Below, piece by piece: positions 25,611 to 34,645 of a stretch of DNA of 64,000 nucleotides (its first letter is position 1; every line of letters begins with the position of its first letter). The translations under genes were made by a program, and so were the position numbers. The notes below the pieces were generated by a model. The model worked only from the letters and a program-made list of their open reading frames with translations. It was not told where the DNA came from and ran no database searches. The stretch is from Bruticola sp004554425 (GTDB taxonomy: Bacteria > Vulcanimicrobiota > Xenobia > Xenobiales > Xenobiaceae), in assembly GCA_958366945.1 (NCBI GenBank), contig CATXCY010000005.1:1-64000 (forward strand), in the 5' to 3' direction.

Positions 25611-27005
25611 GTGAATTATTCACCTTTAGATACAATTGTAGCAACGGCCACTCCTCCAGGTCTGGGAGGGGTGGCCATTGTGCGTATTAGTGGTTCTGAA
25701 GCTTTGTCTATACTTAAAATGGCTGTTAAAAATGGTCAGCAAAAAGTTTGGCAAGCTAGGCGTATGTATTATTGTGAAATAATAGATGAATATGGCCAAA
25801 CAATAGACAAAGCTTTAGCTGTATATATGCCTTCTCCTCACTCTTACACTGGTGAAGATGTAACAGAAATTCACTGTCACGGTGGCAGTGTTTTGGCTAG
25901 TGTAATTGTAGATATATGCTTACATTACGGAGCCCGTTTAGCTCAGCCGGGAGAATTTACTTATAGAGCTTTTATGGCCGGCAAATTAGATTTGGCTGAG
26001 GCTGAATCTGTTTTGAGCTTAATTGAAGCTAAGTCTAAGAGCGCGGTAGTTTTGGCTGCTAACAACTTAAATGGAGCTTTTTCCGAATCTTTGGATAAGC
26101 TTCGAAGTGATATTTTGGATTTAATAGCTCAATATGAAGCTGAAATTGATTACGGTGACGAAATAGCCGCTTCTGATGTGTCACTAATTAAAGACAAATG
26201 TCAGACATTTCTTAAATTTACTGATTCTTTGCTTTGTAGAGCCAATGAAGGACGTGCTTTAGCTGAAGGTCTGGAAACCGTTTTAGTAGGTCCTCCTAAT
26301 GCCGGCAAGTCTACGCTGTGGAATGCTCTTATTGGACAAGATAAAGCTTTGGTGACTCCTTATCCTGGCACTACTAGAGATCAGCTTGAAGATTACGTCT
26401 ACGTTGACGGAGTGATGCTTCACTTGATAGACACGGCTGGAATGCATGAAGCTCAAGATCCTGTAGAACAGCTGGGCATAAAAAAGACTGAAGCGGCTTT
26501 AGAAAAAGCAGAATTAGCTGTCATCGTTCTTGATTGTAGCATTGACATAGAGTCTGACTTCAAAAAGATTATGTCAGACATATCAGAACGAGCCACGAAA
26601 AACGATGATTTCAAGGTTTTGGTGGTTTTGAATAAGTGTGACTGTGGTATAAAATTGACGCCTAAGTCTGTCACTGAAACTTTTGGCTTCAAACATATTT
26701 GCCAAGCTAGTCTAAAATTTTCTGATGGCTTAGAAGATGTTAAAAAAAATATCGCTCAATTATGTTGTCCTCTTTTAAGTTCGGATAAAGCTGCTTTAAG
26801 TGTGAATCAACGTCAACGTCAGGCCCTGACAAAAGTCAGAGAGGCTTTGTTGAGTCTAAATTCAGGCGTTGAGTCGAATGTGCCATGCGATTGTTTGCTT
26901 TTAGATTTGCACAATTGTCTGACAGCTTTGAATGAGTTGACAGGACATGATGTCAGTGAAGATATTTTAGATAGAGTTTTTTCTAAGTTTTGTTTGGGCA
27001 AGTAA
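25611..27005 (+). CDS. mnmE: tRNA modification GTPase MnmE
   Basis: 464 aa from a GTG start. The N-terminal formyl-THF-binding domain begins DTIVATATPPGLGGVAIVRISG. The G domain has GPPNAGKSTLWN (G1), DTAGMHE (G3) and NKCD (G4). The C-terminal CLGK ends the protein, the essential Cys of the C-x-GK motif. With MnmG it forms the cmnm5 group at U34 of tRNAs. Three exact TGTCWGACA dyads lie in the coding sequence (26199, 26572 and 26916). Confidence 0.95.
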   Translation: MNYSPLDTIVATATPPGLGGVAIVRISGSEALSILKMAVKNGQQKVWQARRMYYCEIIDEYGQTIDKALAVYMPSPHSYTGEDVTEIHCHGGSVLASVIVDICLHYGARLAQPGEFTYRAFMAGKLDLAEAESVLSLIEAKSKSAVVLAANNLNGAFSESLDKLRSDILDLIAQYEAEIDYGDEIAASDVSLIKDKCQTFLKFTDSLLCRANEGRALAEGLETVLVGPPNAGKSTLWNALIGQDKALVTPYPGTTRDQLEDYVYVDGVMLHLIDTAGMHEAQDPVEQLGIKKTEAALEKAELAVIVLDCSIDIESDFKKIMSDISERATKNDDFKVLVVLNKCDCGIKLTPKSVTETFGFKHICQASLKFSDGLEDVKKNIAQLCCPLLSSDKAALSVNQRQRQALTKVREALLSLNSGVESNVPCDCLLLDLHNCLTALNELTGHDVSEDILDRVFSKFCLGK

Positions 27006-27047
27006 TACTTAGGCTTTGCTTTTTCTAAGGGAGATTTTTTTAATTAT

Positions 27048-28913
27048 ATGCAAAAATTTGATATAGCTGTTATTGGCGGTGGCCATGCCGGAGTTGAAGC
27101 GGCTTTGGTTTGTAGTCGTCTAGGCTGCAGAACGGCCGTAATTACTTCCAATCCTCTCAAGATAGGTGTTATGCCTTGTAATCCTTCTATAGGTGGTCCG
27201 GCTAAATCCCATTTAGTACGAGAAATAGATGCTATGGGCGGAGAGATGGGCCGAGCTATAGATGATGTGTTTATTCACATAAGGCGTCTTAATACTGGCA
27301 AAGGTCAAGCTGTTCAAGCTTTAAGGGCCCAAGCTGATAGACCGCTTTATAATCAGCGCATGGTTAAAGCGGTTCATGAGGCTGACAATGTGACAGTAAT
27401 TGCTGACACTGTTGTTAGTATTGTGTCAGACGATAATGTTATAAAAGGTTTGGTAACTGCTTCCGGTCTCAATATTGAATGTGGCGCTATAGTAATATGT
27501 ACCGGTACCTTTTTAGCTGGTGCTTTGCATTTAGACAAGTTTACTTTGCCTGGTGGCCGGGCTGGTGAAGCTCCTGCTTTTGGTTTGAGTCACTCTTTAC
27601 GTAGTTTAGGATTACAGCTGGGACGTTTGAAAACGGGCACTTGTCCACGACTCCATCGTGACACTGTCAATATTGATGGTCTTGATATTTTGCCTTGCAA
27701 GTCAGAACCTCTGAAATTTTCTGACATGTCACCAGACCCAGATTTCACTAAACCTACTGTCAATTGTTATATAACTCGCACTACGGAAGAAACCCGCCGG
27801 GCAGTTATGAACAATTTGGACCGCTCCCCTCTTTACGATGGCTCTGGAGCTATTACCGGCATAGGCCCTCGTTATTGCCCTTCATTAGAAGATAAGTTTG
27901 TCCGTTTTCCTGATCGTAAAGTCCATTTAGTATTTCTAGAGCCGGAAGGTATAAATGCCAAAGAGATATATTTGCAAGGCGTTTCTACTAGTATGCCCTT
28001 AGATGTTCAGTATGCTATGGTACATAGTTTGCCTGGCTTAGAAAAAGCGGAAATTATCAGACCTGGGTATGCAGTGGAATATGACTATGTCTTGCCGACG
28101 CAACTTGACTTTTCTTTAGGTGTCAGACATATCAAAGGATTGTATTTAGCTGGTCAAATAAATGGCACTTCTGGATATGAAGAAGCTGCCGCCCAGGGAC
28201 TTATCGCCGGTCTCAATGCTGCCAGATATCTCGATAATCAAGAGCCGTTTATTGTGCGCCGCGATCAAGGCTACATAGGTGTGCTTATAGATGATCTCGT
28301 TTGCCGCGGCACTAAAGAGCCCTATCGTATGCATACTAGTCGTGCAGAATATCGTTTGCTTTTACGCGAAGATAATGCTGATGATCGCTTTACACCTCAA
28401 GCTAAAGAGATGGGCATTATTAGTGACAAACGTTGGGAAAAATATCTGTCGTTTAAATGTCAGGCTCAACAAGAGATTGAAAGATTGCGACATAAACATT
28501 TAAATTTAGATTTAGCTACTAAGTTAAGTCAAGCTTGTGGCAGTAAAATTGAGCCAGGTCCAGCTTTGTCAGAACTATTACATCGTCAGGATGTGTCTTT
28601 GTCAGTAATACGTCAGTGTGAAGGCCTTGAGCCTTTTGAATTGCGTTTAAGCGAAAAAATTGAAGCGGCTATTCGCTATGAAGGTTATATAGAAAGACAA
28701 CAGCGTGAAGTCAATCGTATGGCTAAGTTGGAAAATGTCAGACTTAGTCAAGATATGAACTACGCAAATGTTATTGGTATGTCAGCTGAAGCTGTAGAGA
28801 AATTGACTAGGACTAAACCCTATAATATAGGGCAAGCCTCAAGAATTTCAGGAATTTCACCTTCAGACATAAATGCTCTCATGATCCATTTACGTAAAGT
28901 TATATCTAATTGA
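27048..28913 (+). CDS. mnmG: tRNA uridine-5-carboxymethylaminomethyl modification enzyme MnmG
   Basis: 621 aa, standard length. The FAD-binding GGGHAGVEAA is at residues 10-19. CNPSIGGPAKSHLVREIDAMGG and the C-terminal IGQASRISGISPSDINALMIHL are diagnostic. It partners MnmE. One exact dyad (28121) and many single TGTCAG cores lie within. It is followed after about 30 bases by a bidirectional terminator. Confidence 0.96.
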   Translation: MQKFDIAVIGGGHAGVEAALVCSRLGCRTAVITSNPLKIGVMPCNPSIGGPAKSHLVREIDAMGGEMGRAIDDVFIHIRRLNTGKGQAVQALRAQADRPLYNQRMVKAVHEADNVTVIADTVVSIVSDDNVIKGLVTASGLNIECGAIVICTGTFLAGALHLDKFTLPGGRAGEAPAFGLSHSLRSLGLQLGRLKTGTCPRLHRDTVNIDGLDILPCKSEPLKFSDMSPDPDFTKPTVNCYITRTTEETRRAVMNNLDRSPLYDGSGAITGIGPRYCPSLEDKFVRFPDRKVHLVFLEPEGINAKEIYLQGVSTSMPLDVQYAMVHSLPGLEKAEIIRPGYAVEYDYVLPTQLDFSLGVRHIKGLYLAGQINGTSGYEEAAAQGLIAGLNAARYLDNQEPFIVRRDQGYIGVLIDDLVCRGTKEPYRMHTSRAEYRLLLREDNADDRFTPQAKEMGIISDKRWEKYLSFKCQAQQEIERLRHKHLNLDLATKLSQACGSKIEPGPALSELLHRQDVSLSVIRQCEGLEPFELRLSEKIEAAIRYEGYIERQQREVNRMAKLENVRLSQDMNYANVIGMSAEAVEKLTRTKPYNIGQASRISGISPSDINALMIHLRKVISN

Positions 28914-28946
28914 TAAAAAGTGCCAGTCAGGTGTCTGACAAAAAAA

Positions 28947-28979
28947 ATCCGGCCAGATTAAAAAAGGCCGGATTTTTTT
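28947..28979. terminator. Bidirectional terminator between mnmG and the lipoprotein gene
   Basis: ATCCGGCC (28947-28954) pairs with GGCCGGAT (28966-28973), with an A-run on the left and a T-run on the right. It serves both convergent transcripts. An exact TGTCTGACA lies directly before it (28932-28940). Confidence 0.88.
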
Positions 28980-28998
28980 TTGTCAGTAATCGCAGAAA

Positions 28999-29856
28999 TT
29001 ATTTCTTGGTGGCAGCTTTGGTAGAATCAGCTCCTTTGTTTTTTGTATTGGCTTGAGCTTTAGTATTCTTGTCATCTTTGCTGGGGGGGCCTGGTTGAAC
29101 TTTTTGGGGGTCAGCCTTTGTAAGTGACATGTCAAATTCTTTGTTTTTGTCAGTAGCTTTAAGGTGAATAGAAATTATGTTGTCACCCTTGACAATAATA
29201 GGAGCTTTGTCAAATTTGACAAGTGTATAGGAGTCAGTCGCTTTTTTAGCTTTGCCTTTGTCGGAATAAACTAAGACATTGTTGACATATACTTCCATGT
29301 CATTGTTGTAAAAAACATTCATGGTTGTATTTTTATAAAGAGTTGGATCTTCAACATTAAAGACACGGCGTAAAAGCAAGTTGTTACTATTGTCATTCCA
29401 GCTAATTTGGGTAGCGGGATCGAGTTCTGAGTTACCAGTTTTTATGACATTTCCCATAGGAGCTTGTCTTGTTCCCCAAGCTTTGGAATTAAAGTCTTGA
29501 GAGAACCAGCTGGGATTGTTGTTGACAAAAGTTTTGTAAGCGTCATCATTCATGACAATATATTGCCATTCGTCGCCATTACTGACACCTTCAGTAATTT
29601 TCTGACCTTGATGTCGGTAATAACCTGACTTTGTCAATTCTTTTTTGTCAGCATTAGGTTGGTGGGCTATAGCTTTAGATAATTTCTCATCAACCTTTAC
29701 CTTTTCAGTGTTCACTTGTTCAGGCGTGCTTTGAGCTGTTGGTGTAGTTGGGCTTTGAGGAATTTTATTGTCAGCTGTATTATCGGGGCTGCAAGCGCTT
29801 AAAGATAAGCACAAAAGAGCTGCTGCTGATAAGAAAAAAGATTTTTTTAACGACAT
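28999..29856 (-). CDS. Secreted lipoprotein with galactose-binding/jelly-roll-like domain
   Basis: 285 aa from the ATG at 29854-29856; an upstream TTG six codons earlier is less likely. The signal peptide ends in LSLSAC, a lipobox, followed by a Pro/Thr-rich linker. The middle (LLRRVFNVEDPTLYKNTTMNVF, then MEVYVNNVLVYSDKG and GDNIISIHLKATD) has the strand pattern of beta-sandwich carbohydrate-binding modules seen at the N-terminus of some glycosidases. No catalytic domain is attached. A Lys/Gln/Thr-rich tail of about 40 residues ends it. The domain assignment is by pattern only. It was probably anchored in a membrane facing the periplasm or surface. Confidence 0.65.
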   Translation of the reverse strand: MSLKKSFFLSAAALLCLSLSACSPDNTADNKIPQSPTTPTAQSTPEQVNTEKVKVDEKLSKAIAHQPNADKKELTKSGYYRHQGQKITEGVSNGDEWQYIVMNDDAYKTFVNNNPSWFSQDFNSKAWGTRQAPMGNVIKTGNSELDPATQISWNDNSNNLLLRRVFNVEDPTLYKNTTMNVFYNNDMEVYVNNVLVYSDKGKAKKATDSYTLVKFDKAPIIVKGDNIISIHLKATDKNKEFDMSLTKADPQKVQPGPPSKDDKNTKAQANTKNKGADSTKAATKK

Positions 29857-30630
29857 GAAAGCTTTTAACCTCAAATAGAATTTTGCAATTTCAAACTTCA
29901 GTAGCCTTTAATTGAATCCCTTTTATATAGTCTGTTAGCGTATTTTTGAGTTTATGTCAGACTTTTATCCGTTGTCAGACAATAATATAGAGAGTAGGGG
30001 AGGAGTGTTACTGACAAATAATGTTGCAAGTCAGTAGTATATCAGTAATGCGCTGACACATGTCAGTAGTGTGCTTGACACATGTCTGTAATGTATTATT
30101 GTTGTTACTGGCAAATGTCAGACATTTAATGTGTTACACGTAATATAGTATTTTCTTTGTATAAAACACTATATATAGTATGCTGCCATTACTGTCAAAT
30201 GTCGGTAGTATGTCAGCTATATGTCAGACGGCGTGTCTGTAGTGCTTTGTAGTGCATAACTACATCTATTTTTATAAATCATTTTGCAATGGCTTTTATC
30301 TTAAATTAAAAACACATGTTTTGCTAAGTATAAGTTTACACAAATAATCATTAAGAAAATCGATTATTGATTATAAAAATGTAATAATTATGCTAGTTAA
30401 AATGCGTAATTAAAAGCTCTAGCTATAGATGGAATTATTAGTTGTGCTTATTTGTTTACTCTTTTTGCCCGGGAAGGTAATAAAAACAGAGGGAAGAATG
30501 CAAAGAGAATTTTAGAACTGCAAGAACTACGAGGATGACCTGGTAATATTGTGTCCAGATGGACTTTTTTTATCGGTGATCTTACGACTTTAAGTCGTAG
30601 TTAGTTCAGTTTTTAGCAGACGAAAGGTCC
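29857..30630. other. Long intergenic region with a dense TGTCAG island before parB
   Basis: No convincing gene is seen. From about 29950 to 30240 there are roughly ten TGTCAG/CTGACA cores, including exact dyads at 29973 and 30116 and an inverted pair near 30051-30066. The second half (30240-30600) is plain AT-rich DNA with a small palindrome (TACGACTT-T-AAGTCGTA, about 30583-30599) just before parB. A parA gene, often expected here, is absent. Confidence 0.6.
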
Positions 30631-31545
30631 TTGATTGGTTTGGACAGTTCAACTTCCGCAAAATTGACTGCTGAGCATCTGCCAGAGGACGGCTTTTCTT
30701 CGCAAAATGATTTGGACTTAGAAGTTAAAGAAATTTCTATAGACGATATTTTGCAAAATCCGCTGCAACCTAGACGGGTTTTTGAAGAATCCGCTTTACA
30801 GGAATTAGCCGATTCCATAAAGGCTAATGGCATTATTCAGCCTGTCATTGTTACCAAATTACCAGAAGGCTACCGTCTGGTAGTGGGTGAACGCAGGTTT
30901 AGAGCGGCTAAAATGATCGGCCGCCAAACTATTCCAGCTATAGTTCGCAATTTGACCAACAAAGATATGTTGGAGCTGGCTTTAGTTGAAAATTTGCAAC
31001 GCCAAGATTTAAATCCCATTGAAGAAGCTCAGGCGCTCTCTTTTTTAATTGGAGAATTTAAGTTCTCTCACTATAAATTGGCTGAGCGCATAGGCAAAAG
31101 TCGCCCTTACATTACTAATTCTTTGCGTCTTTTGAGTTTGCCGATTCCTATAAAGGACGATTTACAGAATAATGTGCTTTCCAGCGGCCACGCCAGAGCT
31201 ATTTTGTCACTTGAAGACGAGGTTCGTCAAATAGAAGCTTGGGAACACGTTAAAGTTGAGCAACTCTCCGTACGCAAAACTGAGGAGTATGTAAATACTC
31301 TCAAGGGATTGAATGATTCTGCTGAAGAGTTGACAGAAAGTCATTCTGACAAAAAAACTGTTGCCGCCAAAGAGCCTCTTTCTCCTGAATGGAGAGATCT
31401 TTTGGAGAAACTTCGTTACAGTTTCGGCGCTGACATACGTTTAAATTCCCGTTCTGATGGCAAAGGCAGGCTAGAATTTCACTTTAAAAATCAGGAAGAA
31501 CTGGAAAGAATTGTCGAATGTTTTATTTACCTGATGAAGTCTTAG
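30631..31545 (+). CDS. parB: Chromosome partitioning protein ParB
   Basis: 304 aa from a TTG start, with AAAGG close upstream (a second TTG three codons in is possible). The ParB N-terminal block has NPLQPRRVF and the CTP-binding GERRFRAAK. The helix-turn-helix includes LAERIGKSRPYITNSLRLL, and a C-terminal dimerisation region follows. It loads at parS as a CTP-dependent sliding clamp. Two parS-like sites lie 2.6 kb downstream. Noc is an alternative because rsmG is adjacent, but the sites match parS rather than the Noc site. No parA gene is nearby. Confidence 0.9.
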   Translation: MIGLDSSTSAKLTAEHLPEDGFSSQNDLDLEVKEISIDDILQNPLQPRRVFEESALQELADSIKANGIIQPVIVTKLPEGYRLVVGERRFRAAKMIGRQTIPAIVRNLTNKDMLELALVENLQRQDLNPIEEAQALSFLIGEFKFSHYKLAERIGKSRPYITNSLRLLSLPIPIKDDLQNNVLSSGHARAILSLEDEVRQIEAWEHVKVEQLSVRKTEEYVNTLKGLNDSAEELTESHSDKKTVAAKEPLSPEWRDLLEKLRYSFGADIRLNSRSDGKGRLEFHFKNQEELERIVECFIYLMKS

Positions 31546-31618
31546 ATCGCAGTTTGGTCTTTAGGGGCTTTCTGCAGCCGTAGTTAGCCACAGTTAGTTG
31601 GGTTTTATGGAGATTTTA

Positions 31619-32329
31619 ATGAAAGAGCTTATCAGACAGGGCATACAGTCTATAGATAATCCCTTAATAAAAGCGACTGAAGAAGAGCTTGATCGTCTAG
31701 CCGAATTTGCACAAAATTTGCTTGAGCATGGCAGCGAGAGGGGACTTACGGCTTTAACAAATCCTGAAGATATAGTTAGAGAGCTGATTGTTGATTCTTT
31801 GGGAGCTATGCCATACATTGGGCAAGATCAGCGTATTGCTGATATTGGATCTGGTGCTGGTGTACCCGGCATACCTTTAGCTATAGTGCGTCCTGAATCA
31901 TTTTTCATTTTGGTTGAATCTCAGAATCGAAAGTCCGCTTGGATCGAAGAACAAATCTTAAATTTGGGCATTCAAGCCAAAGCTCATGCTTTGCCTATGC
32001 GTATAGAAGATGTTGCCCACAGTGATAACTGGCGTGGCAAGCTGGACTTTGTTACTGCTAAAGCTCTTTCTGCGTTACCGTCTTTAATAGAATTAGCAGT
32101 TCCGCTCTTAAAAGTAAATGGTTGTCTTTTAGCTTATAAGGGTGTGAAGTTCCAAGAAGAAATTGAACAATCGGCCAATGCTTTAGATAAACTTCACGCT
32201 AAAGTTGATGAAATATTTTCTTACACTCTTTATGGGCGCGAGCGTCATATATGTGTTATAAGAAAAATGAAGCCTACACCTAAGTCTTATCCAAGACGAG
32301 TAGGAATGCCTCAGCACAGTCCACTTTAA
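31619..32329 (+). CDS. rsmG: 16S rRNA (guanine-527-N7) methyltransferase RsmG
   Basis: 236 aa from the ATG at 31619, with GGAG six bases upstream; earlier in-frame starts at 31598 and 31607 lack such a signal. The SAM-binding motif ADIGSGAGVPGIPLAI and the N-terminal helical region (LTALTNPEDIVRELIVDSL) are standard. It methylates G527 of 16S rRNA. It follows parB by about 75 bases in the same direction and ends before a strong terminator. Confidence 0.94.
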   Translation: MKELIRQGIQSIDNPLIKATEEELDRLAEFAQNLLEHGSERGLTALTNPEDIVRELIVDSLGAMPYIGQDQRIADIGSGAGVPGIPLAIVRPESFFILVESQNRKSAWIEEQILNLGIQAKAHALPMRIEDVAHSDNWRGKLDFVTAKALSALPSLIELAVPLLKVNGCLLAYKGVKFQEEIEQSANALDKLHAKVDEIFSYTLYGRERHICVIRKMKPTPKSYPRRVGMPQHSPL

Positions 32330-32349
32330 TTAACAGCTTTTCCACAAAA

Positions 32350-32382
32350 AGCACAGCCAAAGTTGTGGCTGTGCTTTTTTTA
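32350..32382 (+). terminator. Terminator after rsmG
   Basis: AGCACAGCCA (32350-32359) pairs with TGGCTGTGCT (32366-32375), six-base loop, followed by TTTTTTT. A strong intrinsic terminator about 20 bases after the stop codon. Confidence 0.9.
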
Positions 32383-32855
32383 TCAAAGATAGTGCAATAA
32401 TCTGTGGAAAAAATGTTAATAATGTTGATAACTTATAAAAGTAACAAAGTGCATATTGGCGATTTCAGTTGCGTGTAGTTCTAAATATTGAAAAATAACC
32501 AAAAATGTACATAAATTTTACCTATATATACCCATTGTAACGTATACAAGAGCAAAAATATTTCAATAATGCTTAGCAATTTATAAGCCAAAACTCTCTA
32601 AGTTAAAACTTTTATACAGCTAATTGCGAAAAAATGTGAATAAAGTTGTGGAAAAGTGTACTATTCAAACAAATGTAAAAAAATATATACACTGCCTGTG
32701 TAAAACTTGTGAATAATGTGCACAAATAGAAATTTTTCTGCTTTATAAAACTAAAATATAGATGATATTATCAAGGGAAAGAACAATTTTACGCCAAAAT
32801 TATTAAATGTATCTATTACTTTCATAAAAATTACACTTTAGTGAGGATTGCTGCT
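32383..32855. other. AT-rich intergenic region between rsmG and the DUF362 gene
   Basis: About 470 bases with no gene. It contains one DnaA-box variant, TGTTGATAA near 32422, and several TGTGGAA and TGTGAATAA near-matches, but no consensus TTATCCACA. It probably holds the promoter of the downstream gene; I see no decisive -35/-10 pair. Confidence 0.4.
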
Positions 32856-33965
32856 GTGGCTAAATCTAAAGTTTATTTTGCTGATATATCTGTCAGTATG
32901 GAAAGACCTTTATTAGTAAAATTTCGTCACCTTTTGGAAAAGTCTGGCTTAAAAGAGCTTCCCTTAAAAGATCATTTTGTAGCTATCAAAACTCATTTTG
33001 GTGAGTTCGGAAATTTGGCAGCTCTGCGTCCCAACTATGCTAGAGTTTTATGTGATTATATAAAAGAATTGGGCGGACGTCCTTTTTTGACTGATTGCAA
33101 TACTTTATACGTTGGTGGACGCAAAAATGCACTCGACCATTTAGATACGGCCAATTTTAATGGTTATAGTGTTATTACTACCGGAGTACATAATATTATT
33201 GCCGATGGTCTTAAAGGTAATGATGAAGTTGAAGTTCCGGTAGAAGGTGGAGAATATATTAAAAAGGCTAAAATTGGCCGTGCCATTATGGATGCCGACG
33301 TTTTTATTTCCTTAAGCCACTTTAAAGGGCATGAAATGGCCGGCTTTGGTGGAGCTTTGAAAAACATTGGTATGGGCTCTGGCTCGAGAGCTGGCAAAAT
33401 GGATATGCATTGTGCCGGTAAACCTACCGTAAATGAAAGCTTGTGTGTCGGTTGTCGTCGTTGTCAAAAAATTTGTGCCCATAATGCTCCAACTCTCAAA
33501 GGCAAAGTTATGTTTATTGATCACGACAAGTGTGTCGGTTGCGGTCGTTGCTTAGCTATTTGCCCTCGTGATGCTATTGAAGCCAATGGCTACGATTCTA
33601 GCGATATTATGAATCGCAAGATCGCTGAATATAGCAAGGCAGTTATTGATAAACGCCCTCACTTCCATATCTCTTTGGCCATAGATATTACTCCCACTTG
33701 TGATTGTCATGCTGACAATCCTTTGCCTATTGTTCCTAATGTAGGTATGTTCGCTTCTGCTGATCCTGTGGCTATAGATGTAGCTTGCGCAGATATGGTC
33801 AACAAACAGCAACCTATTCCGGGAAGTGTTTTGGCTGAAAGTAAAGTTGAAGGTGGCGATCATTTTTATAAAACAGCTCCAGTAACCAATTGGCGCAGCT
33901 GTGTCGAGCATGCTCAAAAAATTGGCATAGGTTCTATGGATTATGAGTTAATTAAAGTCAACTAA
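32856..33965 (+). CDS. DUF362-domain protein with two 4Fe-4S clusters
   Basis: 369 aa from the GTG at 32856, with GAGG nine bases upstream; the GTG at 32841 overlaps that signal. Residues 1-190 are the DUF362 domain (HFGEFGNLAALRPNYARVL, SHFKGHEMAGFGGALKNIGMG). Two ferredoxin-type motifs follow, CVGCRRCQKIC and CVGCGRCLAICPRDAI, although the first lacks the usual CP. The C-terminal segment returns to DUF362 (SADPVAIDVACADM). The family is common in anaerobes; its substrate is unknown. It suggests a low-oxygen lifestyle. It is monocistronic. Confidence 0.85.
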   Translation: MAKSKVYFADISVSMERPLLVKFRHLLEKSGLKELPLKDHFVAIKTHFGEFGNLAALRPNYARVLCDYIKELGGRPFLTDCNTLYVGGRKNALDHLDTANFNGYSVITTGVHNIIADGLKGNDEVEVPVEGGEYIKKAKIGRAIMDADVFISLSHFKGHEMAGFGGALKNIGMGSGSRAGKMDMHCAGKPTVNESLCVGCRRCQKICAHNAPTLKGKVMFIDHDKCVGCGRCLAICPRDAIEANGYDSSDIMNRKIAEYSKAVIDKRPHFHISLAIDITPTCDCHADNPLPIVPNVGMFASADPVAIDVACADMVNKQQPIPGSVLAESKVEGGDHFYKTAPVTNWRSCVEHAQKIGIGSMDYELIKVN

Positions 33966-33988
33966 AATTTAAACATATATTTTTGGCT

Positions 33989-34026
33989 AAGAGCTCTGTT
34001 TATTATGAATGGAGCTCTTTTTTTTT
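33989..34026 (+). terminator. Terminator after the DUF362 gene
   Basis: AAGAGCTC (33989-33996) pairs with GAGCTCTT (34012-34019), 15-base loop, followed by eight T. Confidence 0.82.
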
Positions 34027-34137
34027 ATTGTTGTTTATAAATAGTAGTGATAACCTTGATTAGTTTTTTACTTTAAGAGCTACGCATAATGTTAAATGTG
34101 CATAAAAGTTACCTATGATATTCATTTTTATATTTTA
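34027..34137. other. Gene-free stretch before the parS sites
   Basis: AT-rich, no ORF or hairpin of note. It forms part of the 680-base gap that continues through the parS sites to the terminator at 34528; the remainder (34186-34527) shows no gene either. Confidence 0.4.
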
Positions 34138-34153
34138 TGTTTCGCGTGAAACA
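34138..34153. promoter_or_regulatory. parS-like site 1
   Basis: TGTTTCGCGTGAAACA matches the bacterial parS consensus TGTTTCACGTGAAACA at 15 of 16 positions. It is about 11 kb from oriC and 2.6 kb from parB, in an intergenic region. Confidence 0.88.
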
Positions 34154-34169
34154 TAAAATATATGGGGTA

Positions 34170-34185
34170 GGTTTCACGTGAAACA
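34170..34185. promoter_or_regulatory. parS-like site 2
   Basis: GGTTTCACGTGAAACA matches parS at 15 of 16 positions, with the perfect 14-bp palindrome GTTTCACGTGAAAC in the core. It lies 32 bases (centre to centre) from the first site, so the two form a pair. Confidence 0.9.
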
Positions 34186-34527
34186 ATTGAAATTAATCTA
34201 ATCAGTTTACTTTAATTAGTTTTGTTATTTGTTTGTATACAACATATAGTATTTTTTGCTTTATATAGTTGCTATGTATCCACATTTATAATACATATCA
34301 CACGTTTGCCGGTTTGACATTTAGCTAATGGATGCAAGTTATGACTTGCTATTACATTTGCTGAAAAATTTTGATATCTAGACAATCCGACATTATGATA
34401 AAAATTTTTATCTTATAATCCAAATAGGCTAGGGTAGGGGACAGGTGGTATTTGATGGTCTTGTGAGGTGGCTTATATTTTTAATAGCTTACGCATTTTT
34501 TTATAGATATTTGTTACTAAAATAAAA

Positions 34528-34559
34528 AAATCTCCGGCAGTGATTACTGCCGGAGATTT
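34528..34559 (-). terminator. Terminator after the first tandem lipoprotein gene
   Basis: A perfect 14-bp stem (AAATCTCCGGCAGT with ACTGCCGGAGATTT) and a GATT loop. On the minus strand a T-run follows. It lies about 90 bases past the stop codon. Confidence 0.85.
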
Positions 34560-34645
34560 TGGCTACTAGATAGCCTAGCTTATTTCATCATCGCCATTAT
34601 TGATGGCTTTTAGTTACGAGATAGCCAGTTCTTTTACTCGCTCTA

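Noticed and set aside
32383..32840. A second origin or DnaA-titration region
   Set aside because: Only one DnaA-box variant and no consensus box are present; oriC at 22.8-23.4 kb explains the data.
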